DNA from: Deinococcus sonorensis KR-87 | Lineage (GTDB): Bacteria > Deinococcota > Deinococci > Deinococcales > Deinococcaceae | Assembly (NCBI RefSeq): GCF_040256395.1 | Contig: NZ_CP158301.1 | Coordinates: forward strand, 12,497-76,496 | DNA length: 64,000 nt | Direction: 5' to 3' | The notes under the pieces: model-generated | Told to the model about the DNA's origin: nothing | What the model saw: the letters and a program-made list of their open reading frames with translations, nothing else | The model's database searches: none | In this document: in pieces, positions 35,764 to 46,600 of the stretch | Position numbering within the stretch: position 1 is the stretch's first letter | How the letters are laid out: every line of letters begins with the position of its first letter | Position numbers and translations under genes: made by a program

Positions 35764-36399
35764 GGGGAAGCCAACGGATCCTGTGACCGAGCTGCTGAAC
35801 AACGTTCGATATATGGGATTGAACAATCTTATTCAAACCGGGTTTGTACGTGTGAGTGTGATGCGCTTGGGTGGGGTTGGGCTGGATACGCCCGGGCGAT
35901 CTGTTTTGACGGGTGCCGTTGGTGGCCCTTGGGGGCTGTTCCTACCAGTGAGGTGTAGCGTGTGCCGTAGACCCTTGCTGATGTTGTTTACCAAGCTGGG
36001 GCGAGGGCGGGGGCAGAGGAGGGAAGAGCAGGGAGAGGGGAAGACGCTTCTCTTTAGCTGGGGACAGAATTCGCCAGCTCGTGAAAAAAGGAACAGACCG
36101 GTACGTGGAGAACAGAAGAGGTGAAACTGAACTTTAGTTCCGCCTTGCGCTGACCCTCGCACGGAATCAGCGGAAACACCGCAAAACCGGGTCACCCTCA
36201 ATTCCGTGGTGGACCAGTTGTGCGGGAGCAGGTCCCAGGAATCTCCAGCGACGAAGGTCACCACAGCACACGCAACGCCACCTCTTCCGTTCGTTCCTTC
36301 CCTGACCGGCGCCTGCAGGCTGCCGGGGCTGCGTTGAACAACCTGAACTGGGCTGTCCACCCACGCGATCCGTGCCGACACCGAATCTATTCCCGGCTG
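35764..36399. other. Region after repA with no clear gene
   Basis: 636 bases with only shadow reading frames. It holds an ISL3-type end (36160-36188) and otherwise nothing recognised. Confidence 0.45.
36160..36188. repeat. Solo ISL3-type terminal repeat
   Basis: CACGGAATCAGCGGAAACAC and CGCAAAACC. It matches the complement of the left end of the ISL3 remnant (46986-47014) at 27 of 29 bases. No transposase fragment is adjacent. Confidence 0.65.
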
Positions 36400-37356
36400 C
36401 TACTCACAGGCGAGGCCGTCGCCATCCCCATCCAGCGCGCGGCGGTACCCCGGCTGACCGTGCTTGAGCGGCGCCAGGCCGGCGGCCCGCACCGCCGCGC
36501 AGTTGGCGTAGAAGACCTGGTCGGTTGATGCCGTCCTGGAGGTATCGACCTGAGCGCTTTGAACGTCGCAGCCTTTGATCGGCAGCATGTAGCGGTCGGC
36601 AGCGGCGAGATTGACGGTGTACCCGAGGTCTTCCAACGCTGCGAGGGTGATGGGGCTGATCGGATTGACCAGCCCGGTAAAGTCCCCCGCATCCCCGGAA
36701 AGGATCTCCGAGCAGACCGTCTTGCCGGCCCAGTGACCGGCGTCCGGGTCCAGGGGAATTGCCGTGCCGTGGCCGCCCAGCTTCTGGTAAGCCGCGACGG
36801 CGCGGGGTCCGGTGTACACCACCTGACCGCCCGCCTTTCGAATGAAGCTTTTTCCGTCAGAGTCGCCGCTGACCGAGATTCGTTCGTCGGGGGTCCAGAG
36901 CGTGCCCACCCCCAGCGCATGCAAGGTCTCGTGGATGATGGTGTCGGTCAGATCCTCGTCCGGAAGGTCACCCAGGCCGTTCGAGTTGAGTTCGAGCTCG
37001 GCATAGATCGGCAGGTACGTGTCGTCGTGCAGCTCACAGGGCGTGGCATCGGCGTACAGGTCCTCCCCCAGGTCCTTGACCTTCACGAACAGAATCAGGT
37101 GCGCCACCTGCTCCTTGAGTTTCGGCAGGCCAGCATCGCAGGCGTTGGCCGGCGAATCCACAGCTACCGGGACGAATGGCGACCGGATCAGGGCGGCGAC
37201 CCGCTGGGTGGCCCGCTGCACGATGGCTTGCTGCGCGGCAGTCAATGTCTGGTCCAGATAGCGGGTCTCGATGCGGAAGGGCGTGCTCGGGGCCGCCTGC
37301 GCCCCGACACTCAGGAGGGTGAGCAAGGAACAGAGCTGAGCGACATACGGTTTCAT
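36400..37356 (-). CDS. Secreted leishmanolysin-like metallopeptidase with Excalibur domain
   Basis: A 318-residue exported protein: signal peptide (LLTLLSVGAQAAP), a peptidase domain with HETLHALGVG and a later DAGHW that would supply the third zinc ligand as in M8-type peptidases, and a C-terminal Excalibur domain (YANCAAVRAAG, ending DGDGDGLACE) thought to bind calcium. It probably acts outside the cell on proteins. The start at MKPYVAQ is chosen for its signal peptide; the open frame upstream is not coding. Confidence 0.82.
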   Translation of the reverse strand: MKPYVAQLCSLLTLLSVGAQAAPSTPFRIETRYLDQTLTAAQQAIVQRATQRVAALIRSPFVPVAVDSPANACDAGLPKLKEQVAHLILFVKVKDLGEDLYADATPCELHDDTYLPIYAELELNSNGLGDLPDEDLTDTIIHETLHALGVGTLWTPDERISVSGDSDGKSFIRKAGGQVVYTGPRAVAAYQKLGGHGTAIPLDPDAGHWAGKTVCSEILSGDAGDFTGLVNPISPITLAALEDLGYTVNLAAADRYMLPIKGCDVQSAQVDTSRTASTDQVFYANCAAVRAAGLAPLKHGQPGYRRALDGDGDGLACE

Positions 37357-37541
37357 GGTTCTCCCTGCACGCGGACCTGGCCGCGGTGAAACGAGATGTG
37401 GTCGCGGTGACCCCAGCGGCCCCAGAACGATGGGGAAGTTGCCCTGGGACCCCGCGTCTTCGGCGCCGGACCTGGCGAGTGATGAGCCACTCTCCTGCAG
37501 CCACGGAGTCTGGCAGGCAACACTCAGAACGGTCGTTGACG

Positions 37542-38717
37542 TCAGGGCGAGTGCTGGTCTGACCTCACGTCGGTCGCGTTGACCTGCCGGACGGCCGAAA
37601 GGGCGTATCCGAGGTACTCGGTCAGCCTGTTCTGCTCCAGGACGTCGCGTTGCCCGGCGGCGTACATGTTGCGCAGCACGATGCTCAGCCGCACCGCGTC
37701 CCGCTCCCGGTGCTCGCCCGGCAGCGTCCACAGGTCTTCCTCCATCCCCATGCCATGTACCAGGAACACCACGTAATGCGGGCGTGGTTGTTCCTCGTCC
37801 GGCTCGAAGCGCATCACCTGAAACGGCCAGGTCAGCTGCGCCATCCGCCACAACGCCTGTCGAGGCGCGCCGGCAGTCACGGGCGCGGACGGGTGCTGTC
37901 TGGCCGCTTTCCTCTCTGCCTTTCGGTACACCTCGTACGCCCGCATGGCCGGCTCAATGAACAGCACGTCCGGCTTCTCCGAGTCCCGCTGCTCATACGT
38001 GATGGCCGTATCGGGTACTGGGATGTACTGCAGTTCCTCAATCAGCTGCAGGTCGGTATCCGGCAGCGGCTGGAACAGGGCATTCGGCCAGGGATCGTCC
38101 TCGCTGGAGGGGAGGTCCGGCAGCGCGTGGCGTTCCTGCCCATCCCGGGAGATCAGCATCACGAACGGCCGGTTCGCCGCGGTCTGCAGCTGCACCTGAT
38201 GGTCGTAGGGGAGCCGACCCAGGGTGGCGCGCACCTGATCGATGCTGCCCTCCACCCAGAACCCCTCGCGAGCCTCCCCATCTGGCCACAGGTCACACGC
38301 AGGCCAGACGAAGCGGCACTGCAGCGGCTGCTCCCACACCGGATGCCGCCACTCCTCCCACGGGCGGGCACCGGGCGTGCGCTGCAGGGCCTCGCGCACC
38401 TGCGCCTCGAGTGGGGGGGCAACATGCAGCCCCAGCATCCGGGTCCATGCCGGGTTGAGCCGCTGCAGCGCCGGGATCAGTTCGGTGCCCGCCGGGACCA
38501 GTTCGGTGCCGCCGGAGGTGACGGAAAAGTCGTCGTCAACACTCAGCACCACCTGCCGGATGACGAAGAACTCGCCCTGCCCGCTCTGTGGGCCCAGCAG
38601 GGTCAGGCTCCCGCCCTCACCGCCCAGCTCGACGGCGCGGATCAGGTCCGCCAGGCCCGGCAGGTCCGCCGGCTCCGGTTCTCCCAGCAGGCCCAGCCGA
38701 GGTGGGTTCAGCGTCAT
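37542..38717 (-). CDS. Unknown protein, 391 residues, partner of the GIY-YIG gene
   Basis: Begins MTLNPPRLGLLGEPEPADL. Soluble, tryptophan-rich in the middle (WEEWRHPVWEQPLQCRFVWP), with a helical charged stretch YEVYRKAERKAARQ and a late strand HYVVFLVHGMGMEEDLW. No family was recognised and no nucleophile or metal motif is certain. The ATG overlaps the stop of the GIY-YIG gene (ATGA), so the two are translationally coupled and probably act together. Confidence 0.65.
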   Translation of the reverse strand: MTLNPPRLGLLGEPEPADLPGLADLIRAVELGGEGGSLTLLGPQSGQGEFFVIRQVVLSVDDDFSVTSGGTELVPAGTELIPALQRLNPAWTRMLGLHVAPPLEAQVREALQRTPGARPWEEWRHPVWEQPLQCRFVWPACDLWPDGEAREGFWVEGSIDQVRATLGRLPYDHQVQLQTAANRPFVMLISRDGQERHALPDLPSSEDDPWPNALFQPLPDTDLQLIEELQYIPVPDTAITYEQRDSEKPDVLFIEPAMRAYEVYRKAERKAARQHPSAPVTAGAPRQALWRMAQLTWPFQVMRFEPDEEQPRPHYVVFLVHGMGMEEDLWTLPGEHRERDAVRLSIVLRNMYAAGQRDVLEQNRLTEYLGYALSAVRQVNATDVRSDQHSP

Positions 38718-39628
38718 GGCTGCTCCTGAGCCGCGACCGGGGGCGTGTACGGCTGCAGGGTGAGGTAGGCGTCCTCCAGCCCCCGCACGTCGGTGCGCCA
38801 CACCAGCAACTGTCGTCCCGCGTCACGGTGCAGCTGGGCCCACTTGGCGATGGCGGCCACGAAGGTCAGGGCGAACAGGCTGCCCTCCCGCAGTTCCTTC
38901 GGCTGAGGGCGGGCGTCGCCGCCCAGCGTGACGTTCTCCAGGTCCAGCAGCTCCGTCAGGGACACGATGGCCAGCGACTCGGCCACATTCAGCTCGTCGC
39001 TGTTCACGGGCAGCGTTTCGTCCGGGAAGGCGAAGATCACCCGCTCCGCCCCGGTCGCTCCGTGACTGCGGCCGCGGGTGTGGAACTCGCGGGTCTGCCC
39101 GGCGTAGTTGCGGCCGTTGCGCTTTAGCAGGTACAGCCCACGCCGATCCTTGAATCCAGCCTCCACCGTGGCGCACACCTCAGTCACCGTGCCGATCAGG
39201 ACGGTCAGCGAGGGCAGGTGGCTGCCCCGGGTGACGAAGCGGTACTGGCCGACCGCCGTTTCGTTGAAGTGACCCTGGTCGGCGGTCAGCCGGATCTCGG
39301 CGTGGTCAGCAGCGCTCAGAAACCGCCAGTTCTGCAACACCCTTGCTGTTGGGACCAGCCGGCGGTCCACCGATTCATAGTGGACCGGCTGGTTGTCCTG
39401 CGCCTGCAGCTTGGTGCCCCGGGTCCGGCGCTGGAGGTAGTCGCTGACGGCGCCGCCCCGGTAAGGCGCCAGGCCCATGCCCTGCCGGGCGCGCTGCACC
39501 TCCGCCTGGATGTCCTTGGGGGCAAAGGGCGTCTCGGTCAGCCGGTAGGTCCAGGCCGCGGTGCGTAGGGCAGCGGTGAAATCGGGGCGATCCTGATGAT
39601 GTTTGCGGGTCGGAGGAGAAGTCGTCAT
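38714..39628 (-). CDS. Protein with a GIY-YIG-like nuclease domain
   Basis: A 304-residue protein. Residues 164-217 fit a GIY-YIG core: GLYLLKRNG, Y175-A-G-Q-T, then F182-x-x-R185-x3-H189 and N214-x-x-E217. GIY-YIG domains cut DNA in repair, mobile and defence proteins. The N-terminal 160 residues and C-terminal 85 are unassigned. It lies 30 bases after a truncated DUF4357-like gene, another domain often linked to GIY-YIG proteins, and is coupled to the unknown gene that follows. Confidence 0.62.
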   Translation of the reverse strand: MTTSPPTRKHHQDRPDFTAALRTAAWTYRLTETPFAPKDIQAEVQRARQGMGLAPYRGGAVSDYLQRRTRGTKLQAQDNQPVHYESVDRRLVPTARVLQNWRFLSAADHAEIRLTADQGHFNETAVGQYRFVTRGSHLPSLTVLIGTVTEVCATVEAGFKDRRGLYLLKRNGRNYAGQTREFHTRGRSHGATGAERVIFAFPDETLPVNSDELNVAESLAIVSLTELLDLENVTLGGDARPQPKELREGSLFALTFVAAIAKWAQLHRDAGRQLLVWRTDVRGLEDAYLTLQPYTPPVAAQEQP

Positions 39629-39658
39629 AGGAGGCTCCAGAGTGGGTGAGGGGGCGGG

Positions 39659-39778
39659 TCAGCGCAGGGCTATCATTGGTTTCCAGCTGCGGGCATCGCG
39701 GTCGTAGAACCGCCAGAAGGTCCAGCCATTGGTATTCTGCCCCGCCACGCCGATGGCCGCCGCCGAAAGTGCCTTTTC
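39659..39778 (-). pseudogene. C-terminal fragment resembling DUF4357
   Basis: About 39 codons (SAAAIGVAGQNTNGWTFWRF and a short tail ending MIALR). The GxxxNGWxxW pattern is typical of DUF4357-like C-terminal domains of restriction and GIY-YIG proteins. The reading frame loses coding character at about 39780, where an AT-rich segment begins. It was probably the first gene of the GIY-YIG operon. Confidence 0.5.
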
Positions 39779-40257
39779 ACCCCTGCACTAACCTTGACGT
39801 AGAACCGATCGCGGGGAGAATCTCACGCCGTCACACACGCTACTGGCGTTATCACTAATTTCGAACGCTGGTGTTAAGCAGTGCAACTGACGACATGAGG
39901 GTCAGACCATACGCATTTCTGGGTTTTGTATGCTATACTACTAAATAGCCGCGCCAAAAACTGATCGGAGCGTGGAAATTCGCGCCCAGAATTGAGGAGC
40001 CTAAAGATGGATTGGCTTTCAACTCTATTTTTTCCTTGATCGGCGGAATTGTTCTAACTGTGCAAGGGTGATGCTGCATCTTCGTTATTAATGAGTTTGT
40101 TCTCAAACCGAACATAACTCATAAAATTAGATTTTCCTAAAATATCAAACCTATATCGACATAAACGTTGATTTTCTCAATCAATGCGCCCTTATTGATA
40201 AGCGCCGTCCTTCCATATGCCCTTGCTCCCGTGAGTAAGTTTGGGGAGGAAGTCTTT
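39779..40257. other. AT-rich junction without a gene
   Basis: 479 bases, markedly AT-rich from about 39890. It marks the boundary between the truncated operon and the three large co-directional genes and probably holds their promoter. No inverted repeats of an IS were recognised. Confidence 0.45.
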
Positions 40258-40839
40258 ATGGGACTTTGCTGTGCAGGCAGTCAGGGTGAGCCTTCCGACG
40301 CAGATACCTGTCGGAGGATTGGCGGAGACTACCATGAAAAATCTACGGAAAGTTGCATATCTACCTGTGCTTTCCTTGGAGCACTTCATGACTATGTAGA
40401 TAAGACCACCAACAGCGATCCGGTTGTTTTGCTCGCAATGGGGGGCACATACAGCACGTTATACGATTTTCGCGATCATGTGCTGAAACGGTGTGAAGTA
40501 GGGCGGAAAGTGCTCAGTCTCTACCGCGAGCATTCAGCGCGGGCAATTGCTCTCCTCCTTCACGAGCCCGAGCTGTTGGTAGAAACCCTGCGCGCCTTCC
40601 TGATGGTCGCCTCGTTTAGCCGTGAAATCGTGCGCGTGGCTCATGGAGCTCGTGGCGCCGATGATCCAGAACGTCGTCTGAACCGCAAAATGTACAAACT
40701 CGTCGAGAAAGTCGGCCAAGGCCTCCGAGAAGTGGGTGCTGGGGAATTGGATGAGCCAGTCGATTACGCTCTAGCAATGTTTCATAAAATGATAGAGATG
40801 ACACCTGAAGACGTCTTTGCTTCTCTAAGAGTGGATTGA
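40258..40839 (+). CDS. Unknown protein, 193 residues
   Basis: The ATG in MGLCCAGSQ follows GAGGAAG by 5 bases; an in-frame TTG upstream would add 30 residues. The protein starts with a cysteine-rich segment (GLCCAG, DTCRRIGG, ESCISTC) that could bind metal, then is mostly helical (RAIALLLHEPELLVETLRAF). It precedes two very large genes in the same direction, 87 bases apart. No family recognised. Confidence 0.6.
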   Translation: MGLCCAGSQGEPSDADTCRRIGGDYHEKSTESCISTCAFLGALHDYVDKTTNSDPVVLLAMGGTYSTLYDFRDHVLKRCEVGRKVLSLYREHSARAIALLLHEPELLVETLRAFLMVASFSREIVRVAHGARGADDPERRLNRKMYKLVEKVGQGLREVGAGELDEPVDYALAMFHKMIEMTPEDVFASLRVD

Positions 40840-40925
40840 TTTTAGGTAGCTGAGTTGCGAAGGTGGCCTTCGTCTCGTGCCTTGTCACACTAACTACCTC
40901 CTTTCGAAAAACGCGGGGGAACTGT

Positions 40926-43355
40926 ATGGCATTCATTGAGTTTGAAGTTAAATCTCCTAGGTTTGCAGAGCTCATTCGCCTAGTGGTGAGCACAGCACCA
41001 ATCCCAGTTCCTACATTGCCGTCCCTCGGTCAGGATCGGCTAATATCGAAAATCGTTTGGGAAGATATCGAGATCTTGCCTGGAGTACCGGGCATCCTCA
41101 CTGCGCAGGCTCCGATAACCATCTCACACTCGAGCATTGCCGAACTTAGGGCGAATCCGAAAGCAATTCCGCAGGTGACACAGGGAGTTGCCTCTCTTTT
41201 GGTCTCCGCCTCGCCCAGTGGGCTTACCGTCGCGCTGGCAAGCGTCCACTTTGAGGCGCAGGGTCAAGACGACTTTTCACCCCCCCTCTTGCTGACCGAA
41301 CTGACCGAACGAGACTTAAAACTACCCGGCGACATGACGGCCGACATACCTGTGACCATTTTTGGTGCCGCCATCATCGCAAGCGCGGAAGTATTCACCG
41401 TTCGCTTTGCCACGTCCCCTGACGACGATCTTTTCGCTCCAGCAGCAAATAGACTTCTGGACAAAGATGACGAATGGTTAATTTGCATTTCCGGCAACGC
41501 GCTTGCTGAAATATTAGTTACCGAAATTACTAAAGGCATGAAGAAATTAGACTCTGATAGTGGTATAGCGATCGAGGATGAGCCAAGCGCTTCGTGGAGT
41601 TGGGTACCGACCACAGGCAAGTGGGCTGCAGTAGGAAGTGTAGGGATTGTCAAAGTCGACGCCTGCTTCTCAATCTTTGAGGTCTTCGACCCCAGTTTCG
41701 CCGTCGACTTATCAGTGAATATAAACACTAGAGTTACTTTTGCACCCAACGCCGAGTTCAGAAAGGTTGGGGACGAAATACTAAAAACAACTCTGACCGT
41801 TACAAGCGATGTATCCGATTGGGATTCGGCAAGATGCTGGGCTGGGAGTGCCGGAGTGTTAAGTGCGATATTTGCGGCTCTCTTCCCGCCATTGGGCATT
41901 TCAGTTGGCATCGGGTCGCTCTTCGCCATAAGTGAACTTATCCGTATGTTCGTAGGTGTTGAGATAGCAAAAGAGTCTCCGACCGGCAATTTCATGAAAG
42001 TTGCCAGCGATATCGGATCAGCGACATATGAGGAGACCATTAAACTGAAAACGGCGTTGCCACAATCGGTCTTGCTCTCTTCCGCAGAGGCGGGTGCGGA
42101 AGGCGTCGTTTGGATGGGAAAATTCGGTTTTCTGCCACCCGCCGAACACCTCAGCGAATTTACGCCAGACGGCGGTAGGTTGGAAGGAACGTGGCAGGGC
42201 CACTATAGTTGTAGCCAACACCGCTGGGAGCAGAATTTTCTGACCCCCAGCATACGAGTTGCTGACTCCGCAGTTGTTATTGGGCAGCGCTTTAAAACTG
42301 TGCCAGTCAAGATTTTTGACACTAGCCAGATTGAACCGGCTAGTCATTGGAGATACGAAGTCTTGACGACGGTTGAGGCGATTCAATATGTTGGAGTTGT
42401 ATCGATCGACGTGTCGCAGGGTGATGAATGCCGCCTGTTCCTTCACACATCAGCAGGCATCTGTTGCTTTGATATCCCGCCGCTTCAAGCTCCTCCCCCG
42501 GTACCGAACGAACTTGACCTGGGAATTATGGCGGTTGTAAATTGTCGCCTTTACCAAGAAATTTTTACACCACGTGTGAAGCTTGGGTGGCTGATCGACC
42601 CACCGCCATTTCACTATGGTTATCCACCACTACGTCAATGGCTTCTGACAATTGAGCATCTTCCAGATGGCGCTAGCGCCGTTCTCCACGAGCATGAACG
42701 GGCGGACAACGCTCGTCCTCGCCAGAGGCAAGTATCGCGAGTCGTTGCCGAACGCGCTGGCGCACTGTGGATTGAAAGGGTGACCAACGACAAGACCGAG
42801 CTTGACCTTGAGCTAAAGATGCCCAGTGGTGAGGGCGGAATCCGCCTCGCCCAACGGTGGCTATTACCGCTCCGCATCATTGACTTGGGCGCTCCAGCTA
42901 CGGCCCTTACACGAGTCAATCAGTCCGTTTTTACGTTGACACGTGAGCAGCTTGTGGAGGTGAATCTCAGTTCGAACGACACCTCATTCAGCCCAACCCG
43001 CCAACGTGGCCTGGCTGTCGACCTGGGACGGTTGGTTCTTTGGGGGGATGAAGGAGTCTATGAGCTTGACGGCCTACGGGCGCGGCAACTCATCAGTAAG
43101 CCCGTCCTTGCCGTTTATAGGGATCAGGAGGGCCGCTTAATCTACATAGGACGAAGCAAGGCCTTCTACATTGACGGGCGTACCGCGCCTCTCCGAGAGC
43201 AGAAGGAGACGCCATCAGCCATACACGAATTCCTTCCAGCCAGCTTAACCTTAGATGGCGGTCAAATTGTGGCCCCCTGGGGGCAGCAGCTAATTTTCGC
43301 GACATCGTCAGTTACCAATATCCAAGTCGACCGAATACAGATGCCCAACGCTTAG
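40926..43355 (+). CDS. Large unknown protein, 809 residues
   Basis: Begins MAFIEFEVKSPRFAELI with GGGGGA 5 bases upstream. The first 300 residues are beta-rich with amphipathic strands; a strongly hydrophobic helical segment follows at about 305-350 (AGVLSAIFAALFPPLGISVG), and the C-terminal half again looks beta-rich. A long beta body with a central hydrophobic hairpin would suit a lipid-binding or pore-forming protein, but that is speculation. No signal peptide, no catalytic motif and no family recognised. Codon use is less GC-biased than in neighbours. Confidence 0.65.
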   Translation: MAFIEFEVKSPRFAELIRLVVSTAPIPVPTLPSLGQDRLISKIVWEDIEILPGVPGILTAQAPITISHSSIAELRANPKAIPQVTQGVASLLVSASPSGLTVALASVHFEAQGQDDFSPPLLLTELTERDLKLPGDMTADIPVTIFGAAIIASAEVFTVRFATSPDDDLFAPAANRLLDKDDEWLICISGNALAEILVTEITKGMKKLDSDSGIAIEDEPSASWSWVPTTGKWAAVGSVGIVKVDACFSIFEVFDPSFAVDLSVNINTRVTFAPNAEFRKVGDEILKTTLTVTSDVSDWDSARCWAGSAGVLSAIFAALFPPLGISVGIGSLFAISELIRMFVGVEIAKESPTGNFMKVASDIGSATYEETIKLKTALPQSVLLSSAEAGAEGVVWMGKFGFLPPAEHLSEFTPDGGRLEGTWQGHYSCSQHRWEQNFLTPSIRVADSAVVIGQRFKTVPVKIFDTSQIEPASHWRYEVLTTVEAIQYVGVVSIDVSQGDECRLFLHTSAGICCFDIPPLQAPPPVPNELDLGIMAVVNCRLYQEIFTPRVKLGWLIDPPPFHYGYPPLRQWLLTIEHLPDGASAVLHEHERADNARPRQRQVSRVVAERAGALWIERVTNDKTELDLELKMPSGEGGIRLAQRWLLPLRIIDLGAPATALTRVNQSVFTLTREQLVEVNLSSNDTSFSPTRQRGLAVDLGRLVLWGDEGVYELDGLRARQLISKPVLAVYRDQEGRLIYIGRSKAFYIDGRTAPLREQKETPSAIHEFLPASLTLDGGQIVAPWGQQLIFATSSVTNIQVDRIQMPNA

Positions 43356-43694
43356 CACAATCTGGCTGGCGTGCTCCAGTCCTAATTGTCGGCCTGGCTC
43401 GGGCTCGGGTCGCCCGTACCGTACCCTAGGGCGGCTCGCACGTGCCGTACAGGGAGGTTGCACGCGGCCGAGGGTGCGTTCAGTTTGGAGGGGGTTCAGC
43501 CGTAGTCACGCTGTCAGCCTCCAGTGTAGGCGAGCAGCGCAAGGGCGTGCAGCCCGGTGAGCTTCGGTCTCCTGCCCCTGGAAGTTTTTCGACTTGACGT
43601 AGCACAAACGCCTTGATAGCAGCTGCAAATTGCTAGGTGCGACGGACACATTCAGGTTGGTCCGCTGAATCTCTCCTTTGAAATAGAGGCGAAG
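43356..43694. other. Intergenic, no gene recognised
   Basis: 339 bases between the two large genes. No terminator with a U-tract and no clear promoter was seen; the region is GC-rich to about 43560 and more mixed after. Confidence 0.4.
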
Positions 43695-46600
43695 ATGACA
43701 GATTTCCTGAAGTCGCCAGCCCTTGATGGTTCACCTGGGCAGGCGTATGCAAGTCACAAGGCTAGAGCCAATGGAATCGCGCGGTTTTTCGCCCAGGCCC
43801 ATCCTCTGGAAACCGTTAACGGCAAGGCAGGAGAAGACCAGACAATCACACTACTCGCCCATCTGCACGCCGCGTCCGTCGATCCGAATGTTATCGTTGA
43901 TGGCAAAGTAGTGCGCGATTACATTCCCGCAGCGCTGAGGCGACTCAATCCTGGCGACGGTCTTGTCGGCACACGGCACGACTACGACATGGCCCTCAAG
44001 GGGCTGATGACGATCGCCTATCGCTATCCCCACCTACTGGGTGTGGGTGGCGTAGACTTCATCCTCAATAACCTGGTTCCGGACAACATCCGAGGGGGCC
44101 ACCCGGACGAGATCGAGATTGTCGAGGTGACCTTTGTAAACATCGACACTCCTGAAACCGAAAATCATTTGCTGATGATCGAGAGCAGCCGCTACCTCGT
44201 CAATCAGCTGCTCCATGACAGGATCCCTGATCCCCAGTTTGACAACGCGGCGAATGGATTGAGCCGTTGGATTCTCAGTTACCTTCAGACGATCGCCAAG
44301 CACGACTTCCTGGAGTTCAATGCCCGCCCCTACGCGCGGCTCGCGCTGCACCCCTTGTATAATCTGCACGAGTTTGCGCGTGAGCCGGAGATCAGGATGG
44401 CCGCGCAGCTCCTGCTGGACTACACAATGATGAAATTCGCTGTCTCGAGCAATCGCGGTCGCCGCGTCAGCCCGTTCAGACGCCTGCAACACCGGATCAA
44501 CCATCAAGCTAATTGGTTCAACGATCTTTACAATGACCTCGGCGATCAGGTGGCAGGCTACTTCATGGCCTACACGGGTTTTATTGACCCTGAGGGCAGC
44601 CCGGGCGGGTTCCCGCCGAGCCTGACTTACACCGCTTTGATCTCTGCATCGGCGACCTACCGGCCGCCCCCCGCGGCCTACATCCTGGCGATGAAGCGGG
44701 ACAATCCTCCCTCGCTACACCGCTTCTACCATGGGACGCGGCCGCGGCTCAGAGGATCGCCCGACATCGCCGAGGGTGGTCTCGAGATCTACTACCATTC
44801 ACCGTCTTTCCTGCTGTCGGCGGGTGGATCCTTCCTGAACAGCGGCTACGGGCACGATGAGATCGACATCGGCAAAGAGGCTTGGGAGCAGACCTCGCGT
44901 GCCCAGGCCACCACACTGATTCCGACGCAGGCTGATACCCGGTTCCACGATCTCATTCGCTTCGAGCCATACCCGGACCCACTCGTCGACCCATACGCGG
45001 ACGACCCTGACGACCCCGACACGCTACATGCGCGCGCGGTCAATATCGGCGTTGACCGCGGCTTGATCGCAGGTGCCAACCTCCGCCCCGCCGAAAAGAA
45101 GACGATCCTTGAGCATGCCACCTCGACCTCGCCCGCGCTCACCCTCCACAACGGTGGGTTGCTGATGGCCTGGAAGGGGTCAGGCAACGACAACCTCAAC
45201 GTCGCTAAAGTTGAGAGCACGACCGTGCTCGGATTCGAAGGCGTCGAGGGCATCGAAGGAGTGGTCACCCTAGCTGACGCCACCGATGCCTCTCCAGCGC
45301 TGGCCTCTCATAATGGACGACTCTTCTTGGCATGGAAGGGCTCTGGCAACGACCAACTCAACCTGGCCTACTCCGATGATGGAGTCACCTTCATCGGAAA
45401 GAGGATTCTGGCAGACTCCAGCGAACACAGTCCGGCATTGGTTTCTTACGGTGGCAGACTCTATCTCGCCTGGACCGGTCTCGACGAGCATCTGAACGTT
45501 GCCAAGGTGGTCCTGTTCGGGAACACTGAAGGCGGTTTTGGTATCGAGGGCCTGGAAGCCAAGATCGTCCTTGGCGATACCAGCGAGGCCTCGCCAGCGC
45601 TGGCATCACACAATGGACGGCTTTTCCTAGCATGGAAGGGGTCCGGCAACGACAACTTGAATCTCTCGTACTCTGATAATGGAGCGACCTTTCACGGAGA
45701 CATGACCTTCCCTGATACGAGCAGCCATGGTCCGGCGCTGACGAGCCACGGCGGACGGCTCTTCTTGGCCTGGAAAGGGTCGGGCAACGAGAACCTCAAC
45801 GTCGCAAAGGTGGCGCTCTTAGGTAATACGGGGGGAGGCTTCGGCATTGAGGGACTCGAGGACAAGGTTGTGCTCAGTGAGACCAGCGAGGAACCCCCAG
45901 CGTTAGGCTCCCAGAACGGGATGCTCTTCTTGGCCTGGAAAGGCGAGGGCGAAGATCATCTGAATCTCAGGGTTTCCCAGGATGGCACCTTTCAGGCCTT
46001 GGGTCCCTGGCTCTTCTGCAACCTTGGCCATCTCGGCTTCTACGTCGCGGCCTATCGCACGCCCGTGGCCAGGCCGGAAGATCTCGATCCAGTGCCTGAC
46101 AACTTAGCTCTGGTCTACGCCATGGAAAGCGGCGGGATGGACTTCGACCGGTTCCGAATCGCGACCATGGGGCTCAACCAGGGCTTGCCGGCCGCGTTCG
46201 AGTACGGCGGCCATTACCAGTTCAACGCGCCGGACGGCAAGCGCTTCGCAATCTGGTTTGTGCTCACCGAGCTGAAGTACACGGCGCGGGTCGTCAACTT
46301 GAACGATCAGCACGCTATCGGCGACCTCAACACGCTGCCGCTTGTTTCCGGCGAGTACATGGTGTCGCCCGGTGGGCACGAGGGCTTGATCGAGATTCGG
46401 CACCCGGGGTGCACTGATGTCCCAGTCGTGCTCGATTACCGCAACGCTGAGAGGCCCGCGCGTGACGACAACCGGAGCGACTGCACAGAACCTTGGATCG
46501 ACCGCGCCCGAGCGCTCTTCGCCATCGCCAAAGCGTTTGACGAACAAGGAGAGTTTACAGACGGGCGGACAGCACTCGTCGATGCGGTGCACCTCTACGA

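Noticed and set aside
36220..36528. Plus-strand small gene after repA
   Set aside because: The frame overlaps the end of the metallopeptidase gene in antisense and has no convincing start or composition.
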